DNA of 13,597 nt from Flavobacterium sp. (GTDB lineage Bacteria > Bacteroidota > Bacteroidia > Flavobacteriales > Flavobacteriaceae): positions 1 to 13,597 of the forward strand of contig JAGORP010000057.1 of the NCBI GenBank assembly GCA_018062725.1. The letters run 5' to 3'. Both the position numbers and the translations under genes were made by a program. A model generated the notes under the pieces. It was not told where the DNA came from. It did no database searches and was given only the letters and a program-made list of their open reading frames with translations. This document shows positions 1-6,260 of this stretch, piece by piece. How positions within the stretch are numbered: the stretch's first letter is position 1; each line of letters begins with the position of its first letter.

Positions 1-43
1 ATAAAACGGGATTCAAGATGAAAACAGTTTCATAATGATTCAT
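1..43 (-). CDS. rpsF: Ribosomal protein S6 (bS6), N-terminus only, cut by the left edge
   Basis: Reading the minus strand from the ATG at 43-41 gives MNHYETVFILNPVL, after which the gene leaves the window. This matches the start of bS6 in Bacteroidota, where the first strand begins with a (M)xxYETVFIxxP pattern. bS6 is a small-subunit ribosomal protein that binds next to bS18 on the 16S rRNA platform. In flavobacteria rpsF normally heads an rpsF-rpsR-rplI operon, so rpsR and rplI are expected to the left (inference). A strong promoter candidate lies 33 bp upstream. The predicted leader is only about 25 to 30 nt, so there is little room for the structured S6:S18 autoregulatory leader known in other bacteria. 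A 12-bp AT palindrome (AATAAATTTATT, 47-58) sits just before the start codon. The piece is too short for the ORF to stand alone, but the residue match is distinctive. Confidence 0.88.
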   Translation of the reverse strand, partial: MNHYETVFILNPVL

Positions 44-75
44 AATAATAAATTTATTTGTTATAAAATTGGGTG

Positions 76-106
76 CAAAAGTAATTCTTTTTTTTAAAAG
101 AGCAAA
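76..106 (-). promoter_or_regulatory. Bacteroidota-type promoter for rpsF
   Basis: On the minus strand a TTTG -33 element (106-103) is followed by exactly 19 nt and then TACTTTTG (83-76), a full match to TAnnTTTG. This is the best promoter match in the window and fits a highly expressed ribosomal protein operon. Transcription would start near position 70. The spacer contains a run of eight A on the transcribed-sense strand (plus-strand T at 88-95). Confidence 0.8.
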
Positions 107-139
107 CTATTCCTATAAATAATCGATGAAATTGCATTT

Positions 140-170
140 TTTGTACAAAATTGTTTGGAGGATAACTTTT
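140..170 (+). promoter_or_regulatory. Probable promoter of the LytTR response regulator gene
   Basis: TTTG at 140-143, a 19-nt spacer, then TAACTTTT at 163-170, which differs from TAnnTTTG only in the last base. The start point would be near 176, giving a leader of about 35 nt. It diverges from the rpsF promoter, and the two -33 elements are about 35 bp apart. Confidence 0.55.
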
Positions 171-212
171 TTATGTTATTTTTAACACACCAATCTATTA
201 AAAATGATGCTT

Positions 213-908
213 ATGAAATTGAACTGTATTGTTGTGGATGATAGCTCTATCCAAAGAATTTTGGTCACAAAGTTGGTGGATTCTCATCCGAATTTAAATT
301 TAGTGGGCGAATTTTCTAACGCCGTTGAAACTAAAAATTGTTTGGCTACCAAACAAGTCGATTTGTTATTTTTAGACATTGAGATGCCTATCATTAACGG
401 ATTCAATTTGCTCGACGGCTTAAAAGAAAAGCCTCAAATCATTTTTATTACGGCAAAAGCAGAGTATGCGGTAAAAGCCTTTGATTATGATGCCACCGAT
501 TATTTGCAAAAACCAATCACCAAAGAGCGTTTTAATGCCGCTGTAAAGCGTGCCATGGATATGTACATGCTTCGTAAAGACACTGGTTTTGAAGAAGAAG
601 GAGAACATATATTCATTAAGAGTAATTTAAAGAAGTTGAAAATTTATACTTCTAAAATTAAATGGATTGAAGCCTACGGTGATTATGTAAAAATAGTAAC
701 CGAAGACGATAGCCACTTGGTACTTTCTACCATGAAATCATTTGAGAAAGATTTATCTAAAGAGAAATTTATTCGCGTTCATAAATCATTTATTATCAAT
801 GTAGATAAGATTGAGAAATTCAACAGTAAATTTGCAGAAATTGGTGTAACAAAAATACCTTTAAGTAGAAATAAGAAAGAAGATTTAGTAAAAGCCTTAG
901 ACGTTTAA
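213..908 (+). CDS. LytTR-family response regulator (AlgR/AgrA/LytR type)
   Basis: This is a cytoplasmic two-component response regulator that binds DNA when phosphorylated. Numbered from the upstream ATG at 204, residues 7-120 form the receiver domain. It has the acidic pair D12-D13, phospho-acceptor D58 in LFLDIEMP, the switch threonine T83 (FITAKAEYA) and K103 in YLQKPI. Residues 135-232 form a LytTR DNA-binding domain, with the KSNLKKLKI, IEAYGDYVKI and FIRVHKSFIIN blocks typical of the family. Three in-frame ATGs occur (204, 207, 213). I chose 213 because MKLNCIVVDDS is where receiver domains usually begin, which gives 231 aa. All phosphorylation residues are present, so it should be phospho-regulated, but no histidine kinase gene lies in the window. 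It diverges from rpsF and overlaps priA tail to tail by 4 nt. Its targets cannot be told from the sequence. Confidence 0.93.
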   Translation: MKLNCIVVDDSSIQRILVTKLVDSHPNLNLVGEFSNAVETKNCLATKQVDLLFLDIEMPIINGFNLLDGLKEKPQIIFITAKAEYAVKAFDYDATDYLQKPITKERFNAAVKRAMDMYMLRKDTGFEEEGEHIFIKSNLKKLKIYTSKIKWIEAYGDYVKIVTEDDSHLVLSTMKSFEKDLSKEKFIRVHKSFIINVDKIEKFNSKFAEIGVTKIPLSRNKKEDLVKALDV

Positions 909-3355
909 TTTACATCTACATTTATTGTAATCTTTATCGCTCTATATTGCGAAACCGCATCAAAACTATTTAGAATTTTCTGGATAGTTTTTTTTGTGCT
1001 TCCTAGTGGCTTTTCTTGCGGAATTTTAATCAAGATTGTTCTAATGTACTCGTTGCGAATTTTACTTACTGGTGGCTCTTCTGGACCCAAAACAGGAATA
1101 TCAAACTGCTGTTTTAATACTTGATACAACCACATCGCTCCTTCTTTCAGCTTTTCGTAATCTCTGTGTTTTAACGTGAGTTTTATCAACTTAAAATAAG
1201 GCGGATAGTAGTATATTTTTCGTTCGTACAATTGTTCCTTGTACATTCCCGTATAATCGTTATTGGTAACTTGTTGAATGGTATTGTGCGCCGTATTATA
1301 CGTTTGAATAATTACTTTTCCTTTTTTATCAGAACGTCCTGCCCTACCCGAAACTTGTGTCATCATTTGGTAACTGCGCTCGAAAGCTCTGAAATCAGGA
1401 AAATACAACATCGAATCGGCATTTAAAATTCCAACGAGTGACACATTATCAAAATCCAATCCTTTGGCTAGCATTTGGGTGCCTACCAAAATATCGATCT
1501 CTCTGTTTTTAAAACTATCAATCAATTTTTCAAAAGCATATTTACCACGCGTGGTATCTTGATCCATCCGTTTGATATTTTTGGTTGGAAACAATTCGGT
1601 CAGTTCCAATTCAATTTGTTCGGTACCGAAACCTTTGGAAGTCAAATCGATACTCGAACAAGCGTGACAATTGGTGGGTTTGGCAATACTGTGTCCACAA
1701 TAATGACAACGCAACTGATTTTTAAATTTATGATAGGTCAAACTCACATCACATTGTGGGCATTGCGGAATGTGTCCGCAAGTCATACATTCAATTACCG
1801 GCGCATAACCACGACGGTTTTGAAACAAAATGATTTGCTCCCCGTTCGACAACGCTTCTGTCATTTCATCAATAAGTGTCTGACTGAAGTGACCCGTCAT
1901 TTTTTTACGGAAATAACTATCTTTTAGATCGACCAATTTGATTTCAGGCAACACTGCATTCCCAAATCGTTCGTGTAACTCTACTAAACCATATTTCCCC
2001 GTTTGGGCATTAAAATACGTTTCAATACTTGGTGTAGCCGAACCTAAAACCACTTTCGCTTTATGAAAATTAGCCAAAACGATAGCGGCATCACGGGCAT
2101 GGTATCTTGGTGCTGGATCTACTTGTTTGAACGTTTGTTCGTGTTCTTCATCAATCACAATCAATCCAAGGTTTTGAAACGGTAAAAACAAAGCCGACCT
2201 TGCTCCTATTACAATTTGAGCTTTTTCGGAAGAATTCACCACTTGATTCCAAACCTCAACGCGTTCGTTATTCGAATATTTAGAATGAAAAACCGCTACT
2301 TTATTTCCGAAATGCTTTGTTAATCGGGACACTAATTGCGTTGTTAAAGCAATTTCGGGCAGCAAGTATAATATTTGCTTTTGTTGGGTTAAAAAATCTT
2401 CAATCAGTTTGATATAGACTTCTGTTTTCCCGGAAGCGGTAACTCCATGAAGCAAGCATACTTCTTTTTTACTAAAAATGGTTTGAATGGAGCTTAATGC
2501 TTCCGATTGTGCTTCACTTAAATGTAGCTGACTCTCATCAACCTCATCAAAGGAAACCCGATCGTGTTGCAGGTAATATTCTTCAAAAATTTCTTTTTCA
2601 ATCAACGCTTTTACAATTGCAGCAGAAGCACCCGAATATTCCGTTAGTTGTTTTACTGAAATTGGTTTTCTTTCTGAAGCATTCAACTGAAAATAACTCA
2701 GCACTAAATCCTTTTGCTTTTGAGCACTTTTTAGAATCGTAAGCAATTCTTCTAACCTTTCTGCCGAATTAAACTCAGGAAACAATCGAATATAACGAAC
2801 CAATTTAGGCTTGTAATCTTCCACCATTTCTTCTTGTAGGGAAATGATATTCTTCTCCAAAAGTTGCTGAATGATTGGAAAAACTTTCTTTTTATTTAAA
2901 ATCGAAGTGATTTCGCTAATTTTTAAGGACGTTTGTTGCTGTAAAGCTTCTACCAATAAGAATTCGTCATCAGACAAATCATCAACTGTCACAATACCTT
3001 CTTTTTTAGCTGAAATTAACGTTTCACTTTCCAACAATAATGCGGAAGGCAATGCTGTACGATAAACTTCTCCTATAGAACACATGTAATAGGAAGCTAT
3101 CCATTTCCAATGTTCTAATTGGATTTTGGTAACAATTGGCTTTTCATCTATAATTTGATGAATGTCTTTGGCCTCGTATAAAGTGGGTGCATTATGATGT
3201 TTTTCGGCCACTAAGGCAGTGTAGAATTTACTTTTCCCGAAAGGTACTGCCAGGCGAGCCCCAATTTGGATGTAGTCAAATTCGGCTTCGGAAACTTTGT
3301 ATGTAAAAGTTTGCGGAAGCGCAATAGGAATAATTACTTCTATGAAATAGTGCAT
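905..3355 (-). CDS. priA: Primosomal protein N' (replication restart helicase PriA)
   Basis: PriA is a 3'-to-5' superfamily 2 DNA helicase that recognises stalled or collapsed forks and reloads the replicative helicase. The 816-residue protein has the full layout. The N-terminal DNA-binding domain covers about 1-105, followed by a winged-helix region. Helicase lobe 1 carries Walker A GVTASGKT (304-311), the DEEH box (402-405) and GSATPS (438-443). Eight zinc-binding cysteines lie inside lobe 2 at C523, C526, C532, C535, C550, C553, C563 and C566. Motif V-like GTQMLAKGLDFDNV and motif VI QVSGRAGR (667-674) follow, then the C-terminal domain. The length is in the upper part of the family range, as usual in Bacteroidota. 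Its ATG overlaps the upstream DUF2147 stop by one base (TAATG), which suggests translational coupling. The stop overlaps the convergent LytTR gene, leaving no space for a terminator. Confidence 0.97.
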   Translation of the reverse strand: MHYFIEVIIPIALPQTFTYKVSEAEFDYIQIGARLAVPFGKSKFYTALVAEKHHNAPTLYEAKDIHQIIDEKPIVTKIQLEHWKWIASYYMCSIGEVYRTALPSALLLESETLISAKKEGIVTVDDLSDDEFLLVEALQQQTSLKISEITSILNKKKVFPIIQQLLEKNIISLQEEMVEDYKPKLVRYIRLFPEFNSAERLEELLTILKSAQKQKDLVLSYFQLNASERKPISVKQLTEYSGASAAIVKALIEKEIFEEYYLQHDRVSFDEVDESQLHLSEAQSEALSSIQTIFSKKEVCLLHGVTASGKTEVYIKLIEDFLTQQKQILYLLPEIALTTQLVSRLTKHFGNKVAVFHSKYSNNERVEVWNQVVNSSEKAQIVIGARSALFLPFQNLGLIVIDEEHEQTFKQVDPAPRYHARDAAIVLANFHKAKVVLGSATPSIETYFNAQTGKYGLVELHERFGNAVLPEIKLVDLKDSYFRKKMTGHFSQTLIDEMTEALSNGEQIILFQNRRGYAPVIECMTCGHIPQCPQCDVSLTYHKFKNQLRCHYCGHSIAKPTNCHACSSIDLTSKGFGTEQIELELTELFPTKNIKRMDQDTTRGKYAFEKLIDSFKNREIDILVGTQMLAKGLDFDNVSLVGILNADSMLYFPDFRAFERSYQMMTQVSGRAGRSDKKGKVIIQTYNTAHNTIQQVTNNDYTGMYKEQLYERKIYYYPPYFKLIKLTLKHRDYEKLKEGAMWLYQVLKQQFDIPVLGPEEPPVSKIRNEYIRTILIKIPQEKPLGSTKKTIQKILNSFDAVSQYRAIKITINVDVN

Positions 3356-3777
3356 TATTTATGTCTAACCCAAGTTTGTGAACGGCCTATCAGTGCAAAT
3401 CCCATATATCCACGTACTTCTAATTTATCTTTGCCAATTAATTTTATAATACATTTATAAATATTTCCTGTTTCGGGATCGATGATTTTACCTCCATCAA
3501 ATTCTTCTCCTTCTTTCTTTAAACCTCTAATGATTTGCATTCCCAAAATAGGCTTATTTTTATCGGTTCCTTCGCATTTTTCACATTTTCTATCGCGTTT
3601 GGTGGCATCAAAAATTTCTACAACTTTGCCGTAAATTTTGTTATTGCTCTCAAAGATTTCCACCACCGATTTTACTTCTTTGGTTTTATCATCGATGGTT
3701 TTCCATTTGCCTAAAACCGTTTGTGCATTGCTTTGGAAACATCCAAAAAAGAATAAAAAGAATATTATTTTTCTCAT
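3355..3777 (-). CDS. Secreted DUF2147 family protein
   Basis: The 140-aa protein starts with a signal peptide: positive MRK, a Phe/Ile/Leu-rich core at 4-11, and a likely cut after SNAQ (residue 19). The mature part is a small all-beta domain that matches my memory of DUF2147: GKWKTIDD, then the Cys pair C65-x2-C68 (RKCEKCEG), KPILGMQIIRGL, a GGKIIDPETGNIYKC stretch and the closing VRGYMGFALIGRSQTWVR. Members are predicted periplasmic or outer-surface proteins of unknown function, and I assign none. A cysteine at position 12 of the signal peptide does not fit a lipobox well, so a lipoprotein is less likely. The start overlaps the yihY-like stop as ATGA (4 nt) and the stop overlaps the priA start as TAATG, so it is the middle gene of a coupled trio. 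Confidence 0.85.
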   Translation of the reverse strand: MRKIIFFLFFFGCFQSNAQTVLGKWKTIDDKTKEVKSVVEIFESNNKIYGKVVEIFDATKRDRKCEKCEGTDKNKPILGMQIIRGLKKEGEEFDGGKIIDPETGNIYKCIIKLIGKDKLEVRGYMGFALIGRSQTWVRHK

Positions 3778-4706
3778 ATCTGACTTATTTTTTTTAATTT
3801 TCTAATGGTTGCGTCTAATTCGAATCCCAATAACAAGACCATACAATTGATCCAAAGATAAAACATCACGACCAAAAGAGTTCCAATGGAACCATAAAGT
3901 TCATTGTACTTTGAGAATTTCACAACCCAAATTCCGAAGAAATAGGAAGACAAAACTATTAAAATGGTCGTAAAAATAGTTCCTATGGTAATTAATTTTT
4001 TAGTCTTCGATTGCTTGATTCCGTATTTAAACAAAATGGAAGTCGACAACATTATCATCAAAACAACAAACACATATCTTCCTAATTCAATCAGTGAAAT
4101 TTTTTCCGAAACTCTACTTGAAAGTACATCTTGAATAATTGTTTTTTGAATTATGATTTCCAAAACCACTATGGAAGAAATAGTAACAATCAATATAAAC
4201 GTTAGCAACATGGAAATAAGTAAGGCAACTACATACTGACGAAAGTATGGACGTTTTACGGTAACGTGTAGCGAAGTTTCAAATCCGCTCATAGCCGCAT
4301 TGACACCATTTGTCATTAAAAATACCGATAAAACCACCCCCCAAGATAACAGTCCCGATTGACTATTATGAAGGATGTCATTGATAATATTTTCAACTGC
4401 CGCAAAAGTGGTTGGTGGTACATTATCTTGTATAAAAAGTAAAAAATCTTCCTGAAACCCGGGAAGCGGAATATAAGGAATAAGGTTTAAAATAAATAAT
4501 GCAAACGGAAACAACGCCATAAAAAAACTAAAGGCAATGGCCGCCGCACGATAGCTAATTCCGCCTTGAAGGATCCCGGAAATATAAAAATCGATGAGTT
4601 CATAAAACGACAACCCTTCCAACCAAGGCAATTTGATGTTATCTAAAATAACAACCAGTTGCTTGAGGACAGGGATTTTAAGTAGTATTTCTTTTGTTTC
4701 TGACAT
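3774..4706 (-). CDS. YihY/BrkB (UPF0761-like) integral membrane protein
   Basis: This is a 310-aa inner-membrane protein with about six hydrophobic segments near residues 55-80, 117-138, 157-185, 208-227, 236-260 and 270-296. Family marks are the YRAAAIAFSFFMALFPFALF stretch at the first membrane segment, NGVNAAMSGFETSLHV around 133-148, and the closing YGSIGTLLVVMFYLWINCMV with LLLGFELDATI. The family was once annotated as ribonuclease BN (tRNA processing). That was a mistaken assignment, the true RNase BN is a different protein, and the biochemical role of YihY/BrkB remains unclear. It is the first of three overlapping genes ending in priA. The ATG is preceded by an A-rich stretch rather than a Shine-Dalgarno sequence, as usual in Bacteroidota. 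The heptamer-repeat region lies directly upstream. Confidence 0.9.
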   Translation of the reverse strand: MSETKEILLKIPVLKQLVVILDNIKLPWLEGLSFYELIDFYISGILQGGISYRAAAIAFSFFMALFPFALFILNLIPYIPLPGFQEDFLLFIQDNVPPTTFAAVENIINDILHNSQSGLLSWGVVLSVFLMTNGVNAAMSGFETSLHVTVKRPYFRQYVVALLISMLLTFILIVTISSIVVLEIIIQKTIIQDVLSSRVSEKISLIELGRYVFVVLMIMLSTSILFKYGIKQSKTKKLITIGTIFTTILIVLSSYFFGIWVVKFSKYNELYGSIGTLLVVMFYLWINCMVLLLGFELDATIRKLKKISQI

Positions 4707-4712
4707 TTTTTT

Positions 4713-4812
4713 AGGGATAAGGGAAAAGTTAAAAGGGATAAGGGAAAAGCAACCTAATAATTCAAATATGCTTATCCCTTTTTACTTATGTCTTTTTACT
4801 TACTATCTTTTC
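4713..4812. repeat. Two oppositely oriented arrays of degenerate heptamers between nadC and the yihY-like gene
   Basis: On the plus strand 4713-4754 divides into 7-bp units ending in AAG: GGATAAG, GGAAAAG, TTAAAAG, GGATAAG, GGAAAAG. Within it the 16-mer AGGGATAAGGGAAAAG occurs twice (4713-4728 and 4734-4749, period 21). From 4771 to 4812 the complementary strand carries similar units: TAGTAAG, TAAAAAG, ACATAAG, TAAAAAG, GGATAAG. The shared pattern is roughly NNAWAAG. The arrays face each other around an AT-rich centre (4755-4770). The best stem pairs 4731-4742 with 4771-4782 (12 bp perfect, 28-nt loop) and extends past one mismatch. In RNA reading leftward the 3' arm ends CCCTTTT, so it could act as a weak terminator or attenuator after nadC, but there is no clean U-tract. 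Confidence 0.7.
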
Positions 4813-4814
4813 AT

Positions 4815-5672
4815 TTAAATTGCTTTTAAAGACAAATCCATGTTATAAACCGAATGTGTTAAAGCACCCGATGAAATATAATCCACACCACACAAGGCAT
4901 ATTCACGAATGGTTTTCTCATTGATGTTTCCAGAAGATTCTGTCAAACATTTGTTTCCTATCATTTGAACCGCTTTTTTAGTGTCTTCAAAATTGAAATT
5001 ATCGATTAAGATTCGATATACTCCATCCGATTCTAATATTTCAGCGATTTCAGCAAGATTTCTGGCTTCTACAATAATTTTTAAGTCCAAATTATGCGCT
5101 TTCAAATAGGCTTTTGTTTTGGAAATGGCTTGCGTAATACCGCCTGCAAAATCATTATGATTGTCTTTTAGCATAACCATATCATACAAAGCAAATCGGT
5201 GATTTTCTCCACCTCCAATTTTTACAGCCCATTTTTCACAAGCTCTAAATCCGGGAGTTGTTTTTCGAGTATCCAACACTTTTGTCTGAGTACCTTCTAA
5301 CAACCTAACATACGAATTGGTTTTGGTCGCAATAGCACTCATACGTTGCATCGAATTTAAGACCAATCGTTCGGCTTTCAAAATCGACTGTGAACTTCCT
5401 GAAACATGAAAAACCACATCGCCATATTGTACCTGACTTCCATCCTGAATAAATGTTTCTACTTGCATGGATGGATCGACATGATTAAAAATCATTTTAG
5501 CAAATTCGACACCTGCAATAATCCCATTATCTTTCACTAATAATTTGGCTTTACCTTGTGCCGAAGCAGGTATACAAGCCAAAGAACTATAATCCCCAGG
5601 ACCAATATCTTCTCTAATTCCGTTATGTATAATGGAGAGTAATTCCTCTTGAAATTGTGCTTCTGAAATCAT
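4815..5672 (-). CDS. nadC: Nicotinate-nucleotide pyrophosphorylase (quinolinate phosphoribosyltransferase)
   Basis: NadC converts quinolinate and PRPP to nicotinate mononucleotide, CO2 and pyrophosphate, the committing step of de novo NAD synthesis after NadA and NadB. The 285-aa length is normal. Visible family motifs are REDIGPGDYSS near the N-terminus (20-30), AERLVLNSMQRMSAIAT (100-116), the substrate-binding DTRKTTPG (134-141), GGGENHR (153-159), MLKDNH (167-172), E202 (VEAR), D224 (LIDNF), ESSGNI (245-250) and GVDYISSGALTHS (262-274). The phosphate-binding Arg and Lys positions expected for the family (R102, R136, K137, H158, R159, K169) are all present, so it should be active. It diverges from rlmH across 114 bp. 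No full TAnnTTTG element was found on its own strand. The best partial one is TATTTTAG (5698-5691). Confidence 0.97.
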   Translation of the reverse strand: MISEAQFQEELLSIIHNGIREDIGPGDYSSLACIPASAQGKAKLLVKDNGIIAGVEFAKMIFNHVDPSMQVETFIQDGSQVQYGDVVFHVSGSSQSILKAERLVLNSMQRMSAIATKTNSYVRLLEGTQTKVLDTRKTTPGFRACEKWAVKIGGGENHRFALYDMVMLKDNHNDFAGGITQAISKTKAYLKAHNLDLKIIVEARNLAEIAEILESDGVYRILIDNFNFEDTKKAVQMIGNKCLTESSGNINEKTIREYALCGVDYISSGALTHSVYNMDLSLKAI

Positions 5673-5712
5673 GTGTATTAAATTATAAGGCTAAAATAGG
5701 GAAAAATGTGGA

Positions 5713-5740
5713 TTTGGTTATTTGTTCATTCGGTTATTTA
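5713..5740. repeat. Short degenerate octamer tandem repeat upstream of rlmH
   Basis: The stretch reads as period-8 units TTTGGTTA (5713), TTTGTTCA (5721), TTCGGTTA (5729) and a partial TTTA (5737). The exact 8-mer GGTTATTT recurs at 5716 and 5732. The repeat overlaps the proposed -33 element of the rlmH promoter. It is short and imperfect, so it could be chance in AT-rich DNA. Confidence 0.45.
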
Positions 5741-5759
5741 AAAAAACTTTGCAACTTTG
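5721..5759 (+). promoter_or_regulatory. Probable promoter of rlmH and the following glycosyltransferase
   Basis: TTTG at 5721-5724, 19 nt, then AAACTTTG at 5744-5751, one base off TAnnTTTG. A second, weaker copy CAACTTTG follows directly at 5752-5759. The start codon is 28 to 36 nt further on. Confidence 0.5.
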
Positions 5760-5786
5760 TAACTTCATCCTATACGACTTGAATAT

Positions 5787-6260
5787 ATGAATATCAAATT
5801 AATTGCTATTGGAAAAACCGACAATAAAAATCTTCAAACATTGATTGAGGATTACACCAAACGTTTGTCCTTTTACATCAAGTTTGAGTTGGATATTATT
5901 CCCGATATCAAAAACGTAAAAAATCTCAGCGAAGCACAACAAAAAGAGAAAGAAGGAGAATTAATTTTAGCTAAAGTTTCGACTACCGACCATTTAATCT
6001 TGTTGGATGAAAATGGAAAGTCTTTTTCGAGTGTTGGATTTAGTGACGAATTGCAGAAAAAAATGAATTCGGGCATTAAAACGTTAGTCTTTGTAATTGG
6101 TGGCCCGTACGGATTTAGCGACGACGTTTACCAAAAATCCAAAGGGAAAATTTCGCTTTCCGCTATGACTTTTTCACATCAAATGGTGCGGTTGTTTTTT
6201 ATAGAACAATTGTATCGTGGATTTACTATCTTGCGTAACGAACCTTATCATCATCAATAA
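5787..6260 (+). CDS. rlmH: 23S rRNA (pseudouridine1915-N3)-methyltransferase RlmH
   Basis: RlmH is a small SPOUT-class methyltransferase that uses S-adenosylmethionine to methylate pseudouridine 1915 in helix 69 of 23S rRNA on assembled 70S ribosomes. The 157-residue protein is full length and begins with the typical MNIKLIAIGK. The C-terminal half holds the trefoil-knot cofactor site: FVIGGPYGF (102-110), LSAMTFSHQMVR (124-135), EQLYRGFTILRNEPYHH (140-156). The RxxPYHH-like tail is diagnostic. Its stop codon shares one base with the start of the next gene (TAATG, 6258-6262), so the downstream glycosyltransferase is probably coupled to it. It diverges from nadC. Confidence 0.97.
   Translation: MNIKLIAIGKTDNKNLQTLIEDYTKRLSFYIKFELDIIPDIKNVKNLSEAQQKEKEGELILAKVSTTDHLILLDENGKSFSSVGFSDELQKKMNSGIKTLVFVIGGPYGFSDDVYQKSKGKISLSAMTFSHQMVRLFFIEQLYRGFTILRNEPYHHQ

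Noticed and set aside
204..212. Start of the response regulator at the first ATG (204)
   Set aside because: It would add MML before MKLNCIVVDD. The receiver domain normally begins as in the later ATG (213). The difference is three residues and cannot be settled from sequence alone.
1475..1927. A 150-codon open frame on the plus strand
   Set aside because: It lies wholly inside priA on the opposite strand, across its zinc-finger and helicase region, and its translation shows no family motif. PriA is clearly the real gene.
3720..3777. Lipoprotein signal in the DUF2147 protein (Cys12)
   Set aside because: The residues before Cys12 (F-F-G) lack the small or aliphatic -3 residue of a lipobox, and a normal cleavage site after SNAQ fits better.
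4727..4786. Classical intrinsic terminator after nadC
   Set aside because: The stem is AT-rich with a 28-nt loop and is not followed by a clean U-tract. It is better described by the repeat arrays, though some terminating activity is possible.
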